Shown: positions 9,227 to 18,379 of the stretch, one piece after another
How positions within the stretch are numbered: position 1 is the first letter of the stretch
How the letters are laid out: each line of letters starts with the position of its first letter
NCBI GenBank assembly: GCA_039199225.1
Contig: JBCCSZ010000014.1
Location: 1-42,363 of the forward strand
Direction: 5' to 3'
DNA: 42,363 nucleotides
Source of the DNA: JBCCSZ01 sp039199225
GTDB taxonomy: Bacteria; Bacteroidota; Bacteroidia; Chitinophagales; Saprospiraceae
Program-made: the position numbers and the translations under genes
The notes under the pieces: model-generated
What the model saw: only the letters and a program-made list of their open reading frames with translations
Database searches by the model: none
Told to the model about the DNA's origin: nothing

Positions 9227-9485
9227 GTACGTTTCCTTGATGGTTGTAAAGCGAGAAAATAGGCACTGCCCGGCAGCAGAATACTGCATTGGCCAGCATT
9301 GGGCCTAAGATAATGCAACTTCAGCTGAAAGAGTGGAAAAAGAGACTTTTGAAGCTGTAAATCCCTCTAATTATTGTGGGGAAAGCAAGGATTTCTCGCA
9401 AAATCATCGCAATTTGCGGTCGTTCTTCAGAAGTTAGATTAATTAATTAGTATTTTCGCAGCGGCTATAACAGACAAATATAATA

Positions 9486-10175
9486 ATGACTAATTTGAAT
9501 AATTATTTCAAGTCTGCTTTCACCGTCGACAATGTAATATTCGGTTTTGATGCAGGAGACTTGAAGATTCTTTTGATCAAGAGGGGAGAGGAACCTTATG
9601 AGGGCAAATGGGCATTACCTGGATACTTTGTCAAACAGGAAGAAGACCTTGATATAGCAGCTGTTCGGGTGCTACAGGAGCTGACAGGTATCAGCAATGT
9701 CTATCTCGAACAGGTGGCTACCTTCGGGGAGCCGGGCCGTCATCCCCTTGGCAGAGTCATTACCATTGCTTACTACTCATTGATAAAAATCGGAGATTAT
9801 AAGTTGCGGGCCTCTTCTATTGCTACCAAGGCCAGTTGGCATTCTGTTTCTGATGTGAAGGACCTCGCCTTCGACCACAATCTTATCCTGGAATCTTGCT
9901 TTAATCGTTTGAAACAGCGGGTGCGCGGCCGGCCGGTCGGCTTTGAATTGTTACCACCAAAATTTACCCTTACAGAGCTGCAACACCTTTACGAAGCCAT
10001 ACTCGAAACGCATCTGGACAAGCGGAATTTCCGAAAAAAGATTCTGTCTATGGATGTTCTCATCGATCTGATGGAAACGCAGGAAGGAGTGGCGCATCGC
10101 CCGGCCAAGCTCTACAAGTTTGACCAATTCAAATATGAGAAATTCGTAGCGGAAGGATTTAATTTTGCTATTTAG
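9486..10175 (+). CDS. Nudix-domain transcriptional regulator (NrtR/AraR-like)
   Basis: 229 aa. Residues 10-140 form a Nudix fold and 150-225 a winged-helix domain (FTLTELQHLYEAILETHLDKRNFRKKIL), the layout of NrtR- and AraR-type regulators that sense ADP-ribose or sugar ligands. The Nudix box is degenerate: in the 47-69 segment Arg61, Glu65 and Gly68 remain, but the leading Gly is Tyr47, the Glu after Arg61 is Val62 and the metal-binding partner of Glu65 is Leu66. Hydrolysis is therefore unlikely and a ligand-sensing repressor role is more plausible. The regulated genes are not evident; the nearest is the divergent threonine aldolase gene. Confidence 0.82.
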   Translation: MTNLNNYFKSAFTVDNVIFGFDAGDLKILLIKRGEEPYEGKWALPGYFVKQEEDLDIAAVRVLQELTGISNVYLEQVATFGEPGRHPLGRVITIAYYSLIKIGDYKLRASSIATKASWHSVSDVKDLAFDHNLILESCFNRLKQRVRGRPVGFELLPPKFTLTELQHLYEAILETHLDKRNFRKKILSMDVLIDLMETQEGVAHRPAKLYKFDQFKYEKFVAEGFNFAI

Positions 10176-10232
10176 GCCGGATACAAAGCAGGGCTACTTT
10201 CCAAAAATTGCCAAAAGCCATAAGATAGGTGT

Positions 10233-11024
10233 TTACAACTCTTTGCCTTCATAGGTGAACAGCTTGATTTCGATGTCTGATCCATAGTCGTTGCGATAGC
10301 GATTGAGCAGGTCGATCAACGCTTGCTTGGTGCTGTTCAGTTGCAAAATGAATGGGCTGTTAAAAGCGAAATTGGATTCTACTGGAACATCTACACTCCC
10401 ATCATCCTGGATACTGAAGTAACCATAATAGCCAGTTGGATAAATCTTTAAGCCGCTCATGTTTTGTAGCTCCTGTAGAAACTCGTCTTTCGCATCGGAC
10501 AACTGCAGTTTGTTGAATCCAAAGGTCCCCCAGATGGTCTGATCGGGTACGCGTAGGAGTTCTGACCGAACCAGCGACAGGCCGTGAAGAGATTCCATAT
10601 TGATGGTATACTTTTCTTCGTTGACGGAAAGTTCCCCTTTGTTGACGACCTCCTCTTTCAGGTTGATGCGAAGGCTGTAGGTGCCATTGGCTAGGTCGCC
10701 CAGTAATACGTCTGTGTTGATGAATGAACTGTCGGTGACACAGTTGTCCGGGCTTACAAGCTCCTGCAGTGAAATGACAAACTGTTGCCCATTGGCCTGA
10801 AAGTCATAGTCGAGGGTTGTTTGGGGGCAGGCTTGCTTTTGGATGGTCGGTAGGCGCAATTTGAAGGTCTTCAGCTCGGGGTCTAACTCCTCCCAGAGAT
10901 CAACATAAAACTCCTCAGCTATGTTGATGTCAATGATGGGTTCCGCCTTTTCCTTACGACATCCAATCATCGATACAAGGACCGATAACGCAAAGATGGC
11001 GTTCAATAATATGGATCTGTTCAT
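10233..11024 (-). CDS. Predicted lipoprotein, unknown function
   Basis: 263 aa from the ATG at 11024 (an in-frame TTG lies three codons upstream). The N-terminus is a lipoprotein signal with lipobox SMIGC, Cys22 being the acylated residue. The mature part looks beta-rich and has no motif I recognise. It appears monocistronic and converges with the regulator gene. The order of the signal (hydrophobic stretch, then CRKEK) suggests an envelope-exposed protein. Confidence 0.7.
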   Translation of the reverse strand: MNRSILLNAIFALSVLVSMIGCRKEKAEPIIDINIAEEFYVDLWEELDPELKTFKLRLPTIQKQACPQTTLDYDFQANGQQFVISLQELVSPDNCVTDSSFINTDVLLGDLANGTYSLRINLKEEVVNKGELSVNEEKYTINMESLHGLSLVRSELLRVPDQTIWGTFGFNKLQLSDAKDEFLQELQNMSGLKIYPTGYYGYFSIQDDGSVDVPVESNFAFNSPFILQLNSTKQALIDLLNRYRNDYGSDIEIKLFTYEGKEL

Positions 11025-11664
11025 CTCGTACAACAGTAATTTGAGTTATCGTTTTACATCTTTTTTGGACGGACTTCGAGCCCTATTTCATCACCAGCGG
11101 AATAGCAACTGAAAATCCGCTGAACTTTTTGGTCAAAGTTGCGGTACTCCTATTACAACTGATCGTCGTATCGCAACATGTACTATTTAGAATAACGCAG
11201 CAACACTTGTAATGCTGCCAGAAAGAGGAGGAATTGTAAGTGAGAAAGCTAGAAAGCCTGCTGTGCTGATTTAGGACTTGTTTCTCTATACAAATATACA
11301 CTTTATTTTTATACAATTTTTATCTTATTTAATCTTTAGACGGCGGTTCAGGCAAACACATTTTGATGTGGAAAGAATAGTTGTGGAGGAGTTAAAACGG
11401 CAGATGCTAATTCGAACACTGCTTGGGTTAATTATCTTTGAATCTGGATGAAAAGTTGGAATTGCCAGAAAAAAATGGCTATTTAAGCGAGGCTGTACCT
11501 GTCTATGGAGCAAGTGAATATCAAATCAATGACTACTGCAGGATTGTTTCGTTGACATTCGTCCAAAAAACCCGACGGTTTATCCATTCATTTTGGTCAG
11601 ATGTTAAATAAACATGTTTTTCACTGACAACTTTTAAAACTAAAGTTTGTCCTTACCTTGTGTT
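11025..11664. other. 640-bp intergenic region between divergent genes
   Basis: The region separates the leftward lipoprotein from the rightward exporter operon. On the minus strand TATATTTG (complement of 11291-11298) matches the -7 element, with a poor -33 (ATTG, 15 bp away); it could give the lipoprotein gene a leader of about 260 nt. No exact plus-strand promoter was found. Short frames here have no family features or good starts, so I call no gene. Confidence 0.45.
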
Positions 11665-12354
11665 ATGATCGAACTAAAGCAAATCAGAAAAACCTACACG
11701 ACTGGCTTCAACTCTTTAGAAGTGCTCAAAGGCATCGACCTAAATATCGAAGCCGGAGAATTTGTCTCCATTATGGGGTCTTCGGGTTCTGGAAAATCCA
11801 CCTTGCTGAACATCCTTGGCTTGTTGGATGAATACGACTCCGGCCTCTACAGCCTTGATGGTACGATGATGAAGGACCTTTCCCAGACCCAGGCGGCCAT
11901 GTACCGCAACCAGTTTATAGGTTTTGTTTTCCAATCTTTTAATCTCCTGTCTTTCAAAACAGCCCTGGAAAACGTAGCGCTTCCTCTTTACTATCAAAAG
12001 GTGCCTCGCAAAGAGCGACAAAGCATGGCGCTTGAATACCTCGATCGCGTGGGGCTGAAGGATCGGTCGGACCACCTGCCGACCCAGCTTTCCGGAGGGC
12101 AGCAGCAGCGCGTAGCCATCGCCAGAGCGCTCATCTCCAAGCCCAAGGTAATTCTGGCCGATGAACCAACTGGCGCACTCGATAGCAGTACCTCTTATGA
12201 AGTAATGGACTTGTTCAAAAGAGTGAATGACGAGGGCATTACAGTCATCATTGTGACCCATGAAAACGACATTGCGCACATGAGCAAGAGAATCATTCAC
12301 CTCAAGGACGGCATCATTGAAAAAAACGAACTGGTCAATCAACTCTCCGAATAA
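11665..12354 (+). CDS. ABC transporter ATP-binding protein (MacB/LolD-type)
   Basis: 229 aa from the ATG at 11665; the frame extends to a TTG at 11647, but family members begin MIELKQIRKTY. It has Walker A GSSGSGKST (about 39-47), Q-loop VFQSFNLL, the ABC signature LSGGQQQR, Walker B VILADEPTGALD and the H-loop VTHE, so it is a complete ATPase. It energises export by the two permeases encoded immediately downstream. First gene of a four-gene operon (ATPase, permease, permease, adaptor). Confidence 0.93.
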   Translation: MIELKQIRKTYTTGFNSLEVLKGIDLNIEAGEFVSIMGSSGSGKSTLLNILGLLDEYDSGLYSLDGTMMKDLSQTQAAMYRNQFIGFVFQSFNLLSFKTALENVALPLYYQKVPRKERQSMALEYLDRVGLKDRSDHLPTQLSGGQQQRVAIARALISKPKVILADEPTGALDSSTSYEVMDLFKRVNDEGITVIIVTHENDIAHMSKRIIHLKDGIIEKNELVNQLSE

Positions 12355-12417
12355 CAGGACAAGGCTTATGCACCAAAACGACCAGAAGAGTCATCCAAAA
12401 AACCAAACACTGGAACA

Positions 12418-13659
12418 ATGATCGATTTAGACAGATGGCGGGAGATATTCGAGTCCCTTTTCCGACACAAGCTCCGCACAATCCTGACGGCCTTTTCCGT
12501 TTGGTGGGGTATTTTCATGTTGACCATTTTGCTTGGTGCTGGGAATGGCCTGTTCAACAGCGCCACCCGCAACTTTGAAGACGAGGCAGTAAACAGTTTT
12601 TGGATTTGGACCAATCAAACCTCCAAGCCCTACAAAGGTCTTCCGGCAGGCCGTTACATCAGTCTGGAAAATACAGACCGGGAAGTGGTCGACGATCTCG
12701 AAGAAATCTGCCATTCCGCAGGCGTCCGCTGGCTCAATGGCAGCCAATACAAGGTGTCTTACGGAAATAAAAGCCTGGATTATCGGGTCTGCAGTGTGCA
12801 TCCTGATTTTGCCAAGCTGGAATATTTTGTCATGGACTTTGGCCGCTGGCTCAACGATCAGGATCAGGGCGATTTCCGAAAGGTGTGTGTGATTGGTGAT
12901 GAGGTTTACAAGGGGATTTTTGAAGACGAGCAAAGTCCGATCGGCAACCACATCCAGATCGGTGGTATCGATTATAAAATTGTAGGAAAATTTACGAAAA
13001 ACAGTCGACAGCAGAATGAGCGCATCTATGTTCCGCTGAGTACCAACCAGCGGGTCGAAGGAACAGACCGTCTGCACAACATGACGGTTGAATTGGGAGA
13101 AGAAGTATCTCTTGAAGAATCCATGATACTGGAAAACAAAGTTCGGGCAGCCTTGGCAGCGCGTCATCGGGTAGACCCATATGATGAACAGGCGATCGGT
13201 ATCCACAATGGAGTAGAAGATTTCTGGAATTTCAAAACGGTCATGATTCTCATCCGAAGTTTTATATGGTTTGTAGGGATCGGGAGTATTATTGCAGGCG
13301 TTATTGGCGTGAGTAATATTATGTTGATTCTCGTCAAGGAACGCACCAAGGAGATTGGCATCCGCAAAGCCTTGGGGGCTACGCCTCGCTCGATCATCAG
13401 CATGATTTTGACAGAGGCGCTGGTGCTGACTGGCATTGCGGGCTATTTAGGCTTGGCTTGTGGTTTGCTCATCATCCACGCCATCCAATCTGTCATGGAA
13501 GCCAACAATGTTGAATTGGAGTTTTTCTACAATCCGGAAGTCAATGTCTACACGGTTTTGTCCGCGTTGGTGGTGTTGATATTTAGCGGTGTACTGGCTG
13601 GGCTGATTCCCGCCTTGCAAGCGGTGCGCATCAATCCCGTCGTGGCTATGAAAGGCTGA
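12418..13659 (+). CDS. MacB-like ABC permease (first of two paralogues)
   Basis: 413 aa. One N-terminal membrane segment (about 20-42, after DRWREIFESLFRHKLRTIL), a large periplasmic MacB-type domain (about 45-270) and a C-terminal FtsX domain with three membrane segments and the KERTKEIGIRKALGATPRSI coupling motif. MacB-type transporters do not carry substrate through the membrane but push periplasmic substrates into an adaptor and outer-membrane channel. The 63-bp gap after the ATPase gene and the 44-bp gap before the next permease point to one transcript. Confidence 0.9.
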   Translation: MIDLDRWREIFESLFRHKLRTILTAFSVWWGIFMLTILLGAGNGLFNSATRNFEDEAVNSFWIWTNQTSKPYKGLPAGRYISLENTDREVVDDLEEICHSAGVRWLNGSQYKVSYGNKSLDYRVCSVHPDFAKLEYFVMDFGRWLNDQDQGDFRKVCVIGDEVYKGIFEDEQSPIGNHIQIGGIDYKIVGKFTKNSRQQNERIYVPLSTNQRVEGTDRLHNMTVELGEEVSLEESMILENKVRAALAARHRVDPYDEQAIGIHNGVEDFWNFKTVMILIRSFIWFVGIGSIIAGVIGVSNIMLILVKERTKEIGIRKALGATPRSIISMILTEALVLTGIAGYLGLACGLLIIHAIQSVMEANNVELEFFYNPEVNVYTVLSALVVLIFSGVLAGLIPALQAVRINPVVAMKG

Positions 13660-13703
13660 TGCTTTGACATTCCATCATATTCTTGAGCAGAAAAAAACGA
13701 ATC

Positions 13704-14948
13704 ATGTTTGACCTCGATAAGTGGCAGGAAATATTCAATACCATCTCCAAGCACAAACTGCGGACCTTTTTGACCATGCTCGGTGTCTTTTGGGGCATCT
13801 TCATGTTGGTTTTCCTGATGGGAGCAGGTAAAGGATTGGAAAATGGTGTGACGGGACTATTTGGTAGCCATGCGAAAAACAGCATGTACGTATGGACAAC
13901 ACCGACCTCTGTGCCTTACAAAGGGTATGAAGCTGGCCGCCGTTTTAACATCACCAATGACGACATCACGGCCATCAAAGAACGCTTTGGTGACAAGATT
14001 CAATATATTGCGCCGCGTCTTTGGATGCCTTCCGGAGAGGTGGTATACAAAGATAAAAGTGGGGCCTTTGATGTGCGTGGCGACGCACCCGACCTGATAC
14101 ACATCGATGCGATTGTCATGGATAGCGGCCGTTTTCTCAACGCCAATGATATGGCACTGAAGCGCAAAGTGATAGCGATCGGTGGTCATGTGCGTAAGGC
14201 TTTATTTGAAAAAAATGAATCGGCCCTCGGCAAGTACATCAAAATACAAGGCATCGATTATCTGGTGGTGGGCATTGCCCGCTCCGACCGACGAGGGCAG
14301 GACGGGATGGAGGATGAAAAAACCATTTTTATGCCATTGACCACTGCCCAGAAAGTCCGCAACCGCCCTGGCAGGGTCGGCTGGTTTGTCTGTGCGATGT
14401 ATCCGCAATATTCGGTGAGCGAGATTGAGGAGTCTATGGCTGCTCTTTTAAAGGAAAGGCACCAGGTTTCACCAAATGATCCAAAGGGCATCGGTACCGA
14501 TAATGTCGAGGAGGAATTCAAGGAAGTATCCGGCCTGTTCCTGGGCATCCGCTTGTTGTCCTGGTTTGTGGGCATCGGGAGCCTTTTGGCAGGCGTCATC
14601 GGGGTGAGCAATATTATGCTGATTGTCGTTCGGGAGCGGACCAAAGAGATTGGCATCCGAAAGGCCATCGGTGCCACGCCCGGCTCGATCATTAGTTTGA
14701 TTATGATGGAATCGGTTTTTCTGACTTCCTTGGCTGGATACATCGGTCTGGCGACCAGCGTCTGCTTGATTGGCCTACTGAACACAGCCATCGGCGAGGG
14801 CTCAGCCTTTTATGCTAACCCGGAAGTGGATATTCGCGTGGGCTTGGTCGCTTTTGTGGTCTTGGTCATCACCGGAGCTTTGGCCGGATTGATTCCCGCC
14901 ATGCAAGCAGCCAGTGTCAATCCAGTGGTTGCCCTAAAAGACGAGTGA
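13704..14948 (+). CDS. MacB-like ABC permease (second paralogue)
   Basis: 414 aa from the ATG at 13704, which gives MFDLDKWQEIF, parallel to MIDLDRWREIF in the preceding gene; a TTG at 13683 is in frame but unlikely. Same architecture: N-terminal membrane helix, periplasmic MacB-type domain, C-terminal FtsX domain with RERTKEIGIRKAIGATPGSI. The strong similarity of the two indicates tandem duplication, and a heterodimeric permease pair is the simplest reading. The adaptor gene starts 43 bp downstream. Confidence 0.9.
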   Translation: MFDLDKWQEIFNTISKHKLRTFLTMLGVFWGIFMLVFLMGAGKGLENGVTGLFGSHAKNSMYVWTTPTSVPYKGYEAGRRFNITNDDITAIKERFGDKIQYIAPRLWMPSGEVVYKDKSGAFDVRGDAPDLIHIDAIVMDSGRFLNANDMALKRKVIAIGGHVRKALFEKNESALGKYIKIQGIDYLVVGIARSDRRGQDGMEDEKTIFMPLTTAQKVRNRPGRVGWFVCAMYPQYSVSEIEESMAALLKERHQVSPNDPKGIGTDNVEEEFKEVSGLFLGIRLLSWFVGIGSLLAGVIGVSNIMLIVVRERTKEIGIRKAIGATPGSIISLIMMESVFLTSLAGYIGLATSVCLIGLLNTAIGEGSAFYANPEVDIRVGLVAFVVLVITGALAGLIPAMQAASVNPVVALKDE

Positions 14949-14991
14949 TACAACAATTATTAGCGAGACTTGATCAAAATAAAAAATAGTT

Positions 14992-16239
14992 ATGAACAAA
15001 GGTTGTCTGATTACATTGGGAATTGCTTTGCTGGCCGCCTCGGTCGGTCTAGGATTTTATTTCACAGCCGGCTCCGAAGGAGATGACAAAACGGAAACCA
15101 TCAAACCAGAAATTGCGAACATCATTAAAAAGACGGTTGCAACAGGCGCCATCAAACCCCGGCAGGAGGTCATGGTAAAGCCGCAAGTATCGGGGGTGGT
15201 TGATAAGTTGTTTGTGGAGGAAGGACAGATGGTGAAGAAAGGAGATAAGCTGGCCCGCATCAAATTGGTTCCCAGCGAAGTAAACATCAACAATGCCCGC
15301 TCCAATGTCGAATTGGCTCGCATCCGCGTGGACGAAGCCAGTCGGGAACTCAAGCGCCAAAAGGAGGTGTACGAGCAGCGTTTGGACATTGCCAATGCCA
15401 GAATCAGCTTTGACGACGCCACCAAGGAGGAGAAGCGCCAAAAGGAGCTGTACGAAGAGGGTGTTATATCCGAATTTGACTACAATGCCTTCAAAGTGGG
15501 GGTGGGCTTGCGGAAGGCAGAATTGGAGAATGCCAGAATCGTAGCAGGCAATACCCTCAAGCAGTTTGAAACAACCCTCGACATTCGCAAGCAAGAGCTG
15601 GCTGCTGCCATCAACAATTTGCAATTGCTTCGGGAGGGCGCCACTCGAAACTCTGGCCAAGTTGCGAACATCGTTACCAGTACCTTGGACGGGATGGTGT
15701 TGGAATTGCCGGTGAAAGAAGGTTCTTCTGTCATCGAGCGCAACAACTTCAACGAAGGAACGAGTATTGCCACCGTAGCGGATATGAGCAACCTGATTTT
15801 CGAGGGAGAGGTGGATGAGTCTGATGTCGGAAAGCTCCGCGAGGGCATGCCGCTGGAATTGACCGTTGGGGCCATAGAGGATAAGAAATTTGATGCCAAC
15901 CTGGAATTCATTGCTCCGAAGGGGACCAAGGACGAGGGGACTGTCAAGTTTAAAGTGAGAGCGGCCATGAAGGGGGATGGAGAGACATTTTTGCGCGCTG
16001 GCTACAGTGCCAACGGTGACATCATCCTGGATCGCCGGGACGATGTGGTGGTGGTCAAAGAGCGGGATGTGATCTTCAAGGGCGATACCACTTATGTCGA
16101 AATAAAAATGGGCGATGGTGCCTTCGAGCGCAAGGAGGTCAAGCTCGGCTTATCCGATGGAATCAACATCGAAGTAGTCAGCGGAATGGATACAACGACT
16201 GTTCTGAAAGTATTGAGTGGGGAGACTGGGGGGAGCTAA
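14992..16239 (+). CDS. MacA/HlyD-family periplasmic adaptor
   Basis: 415 aa. One N-terminal membrane anchor (about 6-26), a barrel-sandwich hybrid segment (GAIKPRQEVMVKPQVSGVV), a long charged coiled-coil hairpin (about 95-215, rich in K/E/R/A), the returning lipoyl half and a beta-barrel with membrane-proximal domain. It links the permease pair to an outer-membrane TolC-like channel, which is not encoded in this operon and must come from elsewhere. Last gene of the operon; a perfect hairpin terminator follows. Confidence 0.9.
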   Translation: MNKGCLITLGIALLAASVGLGFYFTAGSEGDDKTETIKPEIANIIKKTVATGAIKPRQEVMVKPQVSGVVDKLFVEEGQMVKKGDKLARIKLVPSEVNINNARSNVELARIRVDEASRELKRQKEVYEQRLDIANARISFDDATKEEKRQKELYEEGVISEFDYNAFKVGVGLRKAELENARIVAGNTLKQFETTLDIRKQELAAAINNLQLLREGATRNSGQVANIVTSTLDGMVLELPVKEGSSVIERNNFNEGTSIATVADMSNLIFEGEVDESDVGKLREGMPLELTVGAIEDKKFDANLEFIAPKGTKDEGTVKFKVRAAMKGDGETFLRAGYSANGDIILDRRDDVVVVKERDVIFKGDTTYVEIKMGDGAFERKEVKLGLSDGINIEVVSGMDTTTVLKVLSGETGGS

Positions 16240-16255
16240 ATCAGCTTAGAACAAC

Positions 16256-16305
16256 AATATGCGTTACCTGCCAAGTACATCAGCCAGGTAACGCATATTC
16301 TATTT
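16256..16305. terminator. Bidirectional terminator between convergent genes
   Basis: A perfect 15-bp stem (16256-16270 with 16285-16299) with a 14-nt loop is followed by TATTTTTAG on the plus strand. It sits in the 66-bp gap between the adaptor gene and the convergent T9SS cargo gene and can serve both. Confidence 0.85.
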
Positions 16306-18024
16306 TTAGTGTTGGACAACAAAGCGCTCCGTCCACTTTTTGCCTGCCTCACTCATCTGCATAAAATAAACACCTGCCGGCCAATCTCCCACCTGAATGG
16401 GCAACTGCTGCCCCGCATGTCCCTGCAGACGGCGAAGGCTTTTCACCTCTCTGCCATAAGCATCGAAGAACTGAAGGTCGTACGTTCCAGCTTGTTCGAT
16501 CTGGATGTTGACAAGCTGATGCGCAGGGTTTGGAAGCAATTGCAAAGGTTGCAAGGGGGCCAATTCCGATACAGAAGTTAGTGTTAGGCGTTCGAAGTTG
16601 TTGCTGTAGTCGTCGTCGAAATGATGGTTGGGGGCGTAGACGACGGCTTCTACGTTGATGTTCGTATAGGGGTCTGAATACACGCCAAAAGTGACGTTAA
16701 AGCTGCTGTCTATGATTTGAAAGAAATCACCTGGCGGGACGTTCAGCCCTTCGTACTGCTTGAAAATGCGTAACTCTGCACAATTGAAACCATTGAGTCG
16801 GTTGGAGCTGAAGCTGAAAGATGTCAGAGGTTCTGTTCCAAGGTTTTGGACTTGCAGCTCAAAAACAAAGGGTCTGGCTTCGATGAGGTAGCCAAAATCT
16901 GCTGGAAAGGCCCTGATACTGCTTTTATTTTCAAAGGTGACAAGGGCGATGTCGTCTTGCTCAAACTGAGGTTGAAGGAGAATGGGAACTGTTTTGACAA
17001 AAGCATTTTCCATGCTGGCCGATCCATCGGCCACCCGCTGCTTCCCAGCCACGATCAACTGATTGTCGGTAGCATAAATATCGGTAAGGTCCACCATGGG
17101 TTGCGGGAAATTGATCATCCCAAAGGAGGAAGGGTTGTTCAGGTCAAATCTTAGGATGTCGTAAATGATGTTTGGATTGGAACCAGTCTTGCCCCAAATG
17201 AATAATTCCTGCTCGTTGTGGGTAAGCCCCACCGCTGTCATATTGCTGAACAGTTGAGGATAGAATTTGATGTTTTGGGCAGCAAACGGATAGCCCAGTT
17301 CAATCAGGTTGCCTTCCAATAGCACCAGTATTTTTTCTCCCATTATGGTGAGATCGATAATATTTTCATCCAAAATGACCAATGAATCACGTGCTTGCCC
17401 CTGTTCATCCAACCGATATATCACTTTGTCAGCGGCTGCTATGACCACCGAATCGTTGAGTGTTTCCAAGCCAACAATTTGCTTTACGGGCAGATCATTA
17501 AACCCCAGTTCTATTCCTTGGTCGGAAAGCTGGTAAATCCTGTTTTTGGCTGCGTAAAGCATGCTCCCATTTGCTTTTTGGGTAAACATCGGTACAGCAT
17601 CCCAGAAAAAATCAATGTCGGGATTGCTGAGTTGGGTTTCGGACAATAAACTACCATCCGGAGTGAAGATCGCCAAATAGGGCGCATCCACATCCCAGGC
17701 AACATCATCGTGGCTGCGGTAATAACCTGCCATAATCAACCGGGGGTCGGTACCCTTAGAGACCTGAATATCAGTGTAATGCCAATGTCCACCAGATAAA
17801 TCACCCCTAAAGGTGTTCATTCGACTGTCTTGGATCATGCCACCAAAGGGAGACTTGCAAGAGCCCGCCCCGCCAGCTGTGTAAATGACGTCATCGAGGA
17901 CCAATACCTTGTTGATCTGTGAGAAAAGACGCTCGGATACAATGTATTCTTCCTGTATTTGGGCATCCAAGTTGTTGGACAAAAGGAGTATGGTGAACAA
18001 AAGAAGGGTAAATGATCTTTTCAT
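16306..18024 (-). CDS. Secreted protein with T9SS sorting domain, unknown function
   Basis: 572 aa from the ATG at 18024, which starts a standard signal peptide ending NLDAQ; the longer frame to 18084 would bury it. The central ~400 residues are rich in short beta-strand repeats with DN.VVIA- and YAAKNRIYQL-like segments, suggesting a beta-propeller, but I cannot name the family. The C-terminal ~85 residues (LLPNPAHQ start, LQFFDAYGREV, WPAGVYFMQM, WTERFVVQH end) form a type A T9SS domain. Predicted to be exported to the cell surface or medium. Confidence 0.72.
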   Translation of the reverse strand: MKRSFTLLLFTILLLSNNLDAQIQEEYIVSERLFSQINKVLVLDDVIYTAGGAGSCKSPFGGMIQDSRMNTFRGDLSGGHWHYTDIQVSKGTDPRLIMAGYYRSHDDVAWDVDAPYLAIFTPDGSLLSETQLSNPDIDFFWDAVPMFTQKANGSMLYAAKNRIYQLSDQGIELGFNDLPVKQIVGLETLNDSVVIAAADKVIYRLDEQGQARDSLVILDENIIDLTIMGEKILVLLEGNLIELGYPFAAQNIKFYPQLFSNMTAVGLTHNEQELFIWGKTGSNPNIIYDILRFDLNNPSSFGMINFPQPMVDLTDIYATDNQLIVAGKQRVADGSASMENAFVKTVPILLQPQFEQDDIALVTFENKSSIRAFPADFGYLIEARPFVFELQVQNLGTEPLTSFSFSSNRLNGFNCAELRIFKQYEGLNVPPGDFFQIIDSSFNVTFGVYSDPYTNINVEAVVYAPNHHFDDDYSNNFERLTLTSVSELAPLQPLQLLPNPAHQLVNIQIEQAGTYDLQFFDAYGREVKSLRRLQGHAGQQLPIQVGDWPAGVYFMQMSEAGKKWTERFVVQH

Positions 18025-18364
18025 AGCAAAAGTTTTAGTTTGTAGTTTATATAATTCTGTCATCTGCTGAAAACCCTTGAGCAATGGAGGCGCAATGGCA
18101 TGGTTATTATGCTTTATTATAGATAAGTATTATGTGAATGACAATGGAAGATAACTAAAATTAGTGTAAGCCAAGCGCCATATACCTCACCTTTGAACCC
18201 CTCCCTTACTCGGGTTGTGAATTGGGGGGAATTGGACCTGCTTTACAGTCGGAAAATTCGACTTCTGCAAGCGAATAGAGAACGGTTTTGCATTTTTTGA
18301 AATTCACATGACTTAACAAGCGTTTTGTTCTACTTTCAAAACGGCATTAGGTAGTAAAAAGCCG
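18025..18364. other. Divergent intergenic region
   Basis: About 340 bp between the leftward T9SS cargo gene and lepA. It contains no credible gene. The minus strand near 18027-18034 comes within one base of the -7 consensus, but that is too close to the start codon to be convincing. Confidence 0.4.
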
Positions 18365-18372
18365 TATATTTG
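18365..18372 (+). promoter_or_regulatory. -7 element immediately before lepA
   Basis: TATATTTG matches TAnnTTTG exactly and ends 7 bp before the lepA start codon. A transcript starting at the usual distance would begin at or within a few bases of the ATG. No TTTG lies at 19-21 bp upstream, so the -33 half is not supported. Confidence 0.5.
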
Positions 18373-18379
18373 TGACTAT

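Noticed and set aside
11083..11513. Two short minus-strand frames in the gap before the ABC exporter operon
   Set aside because: Odd composition (Cys/Ser/Asn runs), no signal, domain or promoter linkage; judged non-coding.
12418..14948. Possible frameshifted single gene or gene-conversion artefact because two permeases look alike
   Set aside because: Both are complete, in different frames, with their own starts and intact FtsX domains; tandem paralogues are normal in these exporters.
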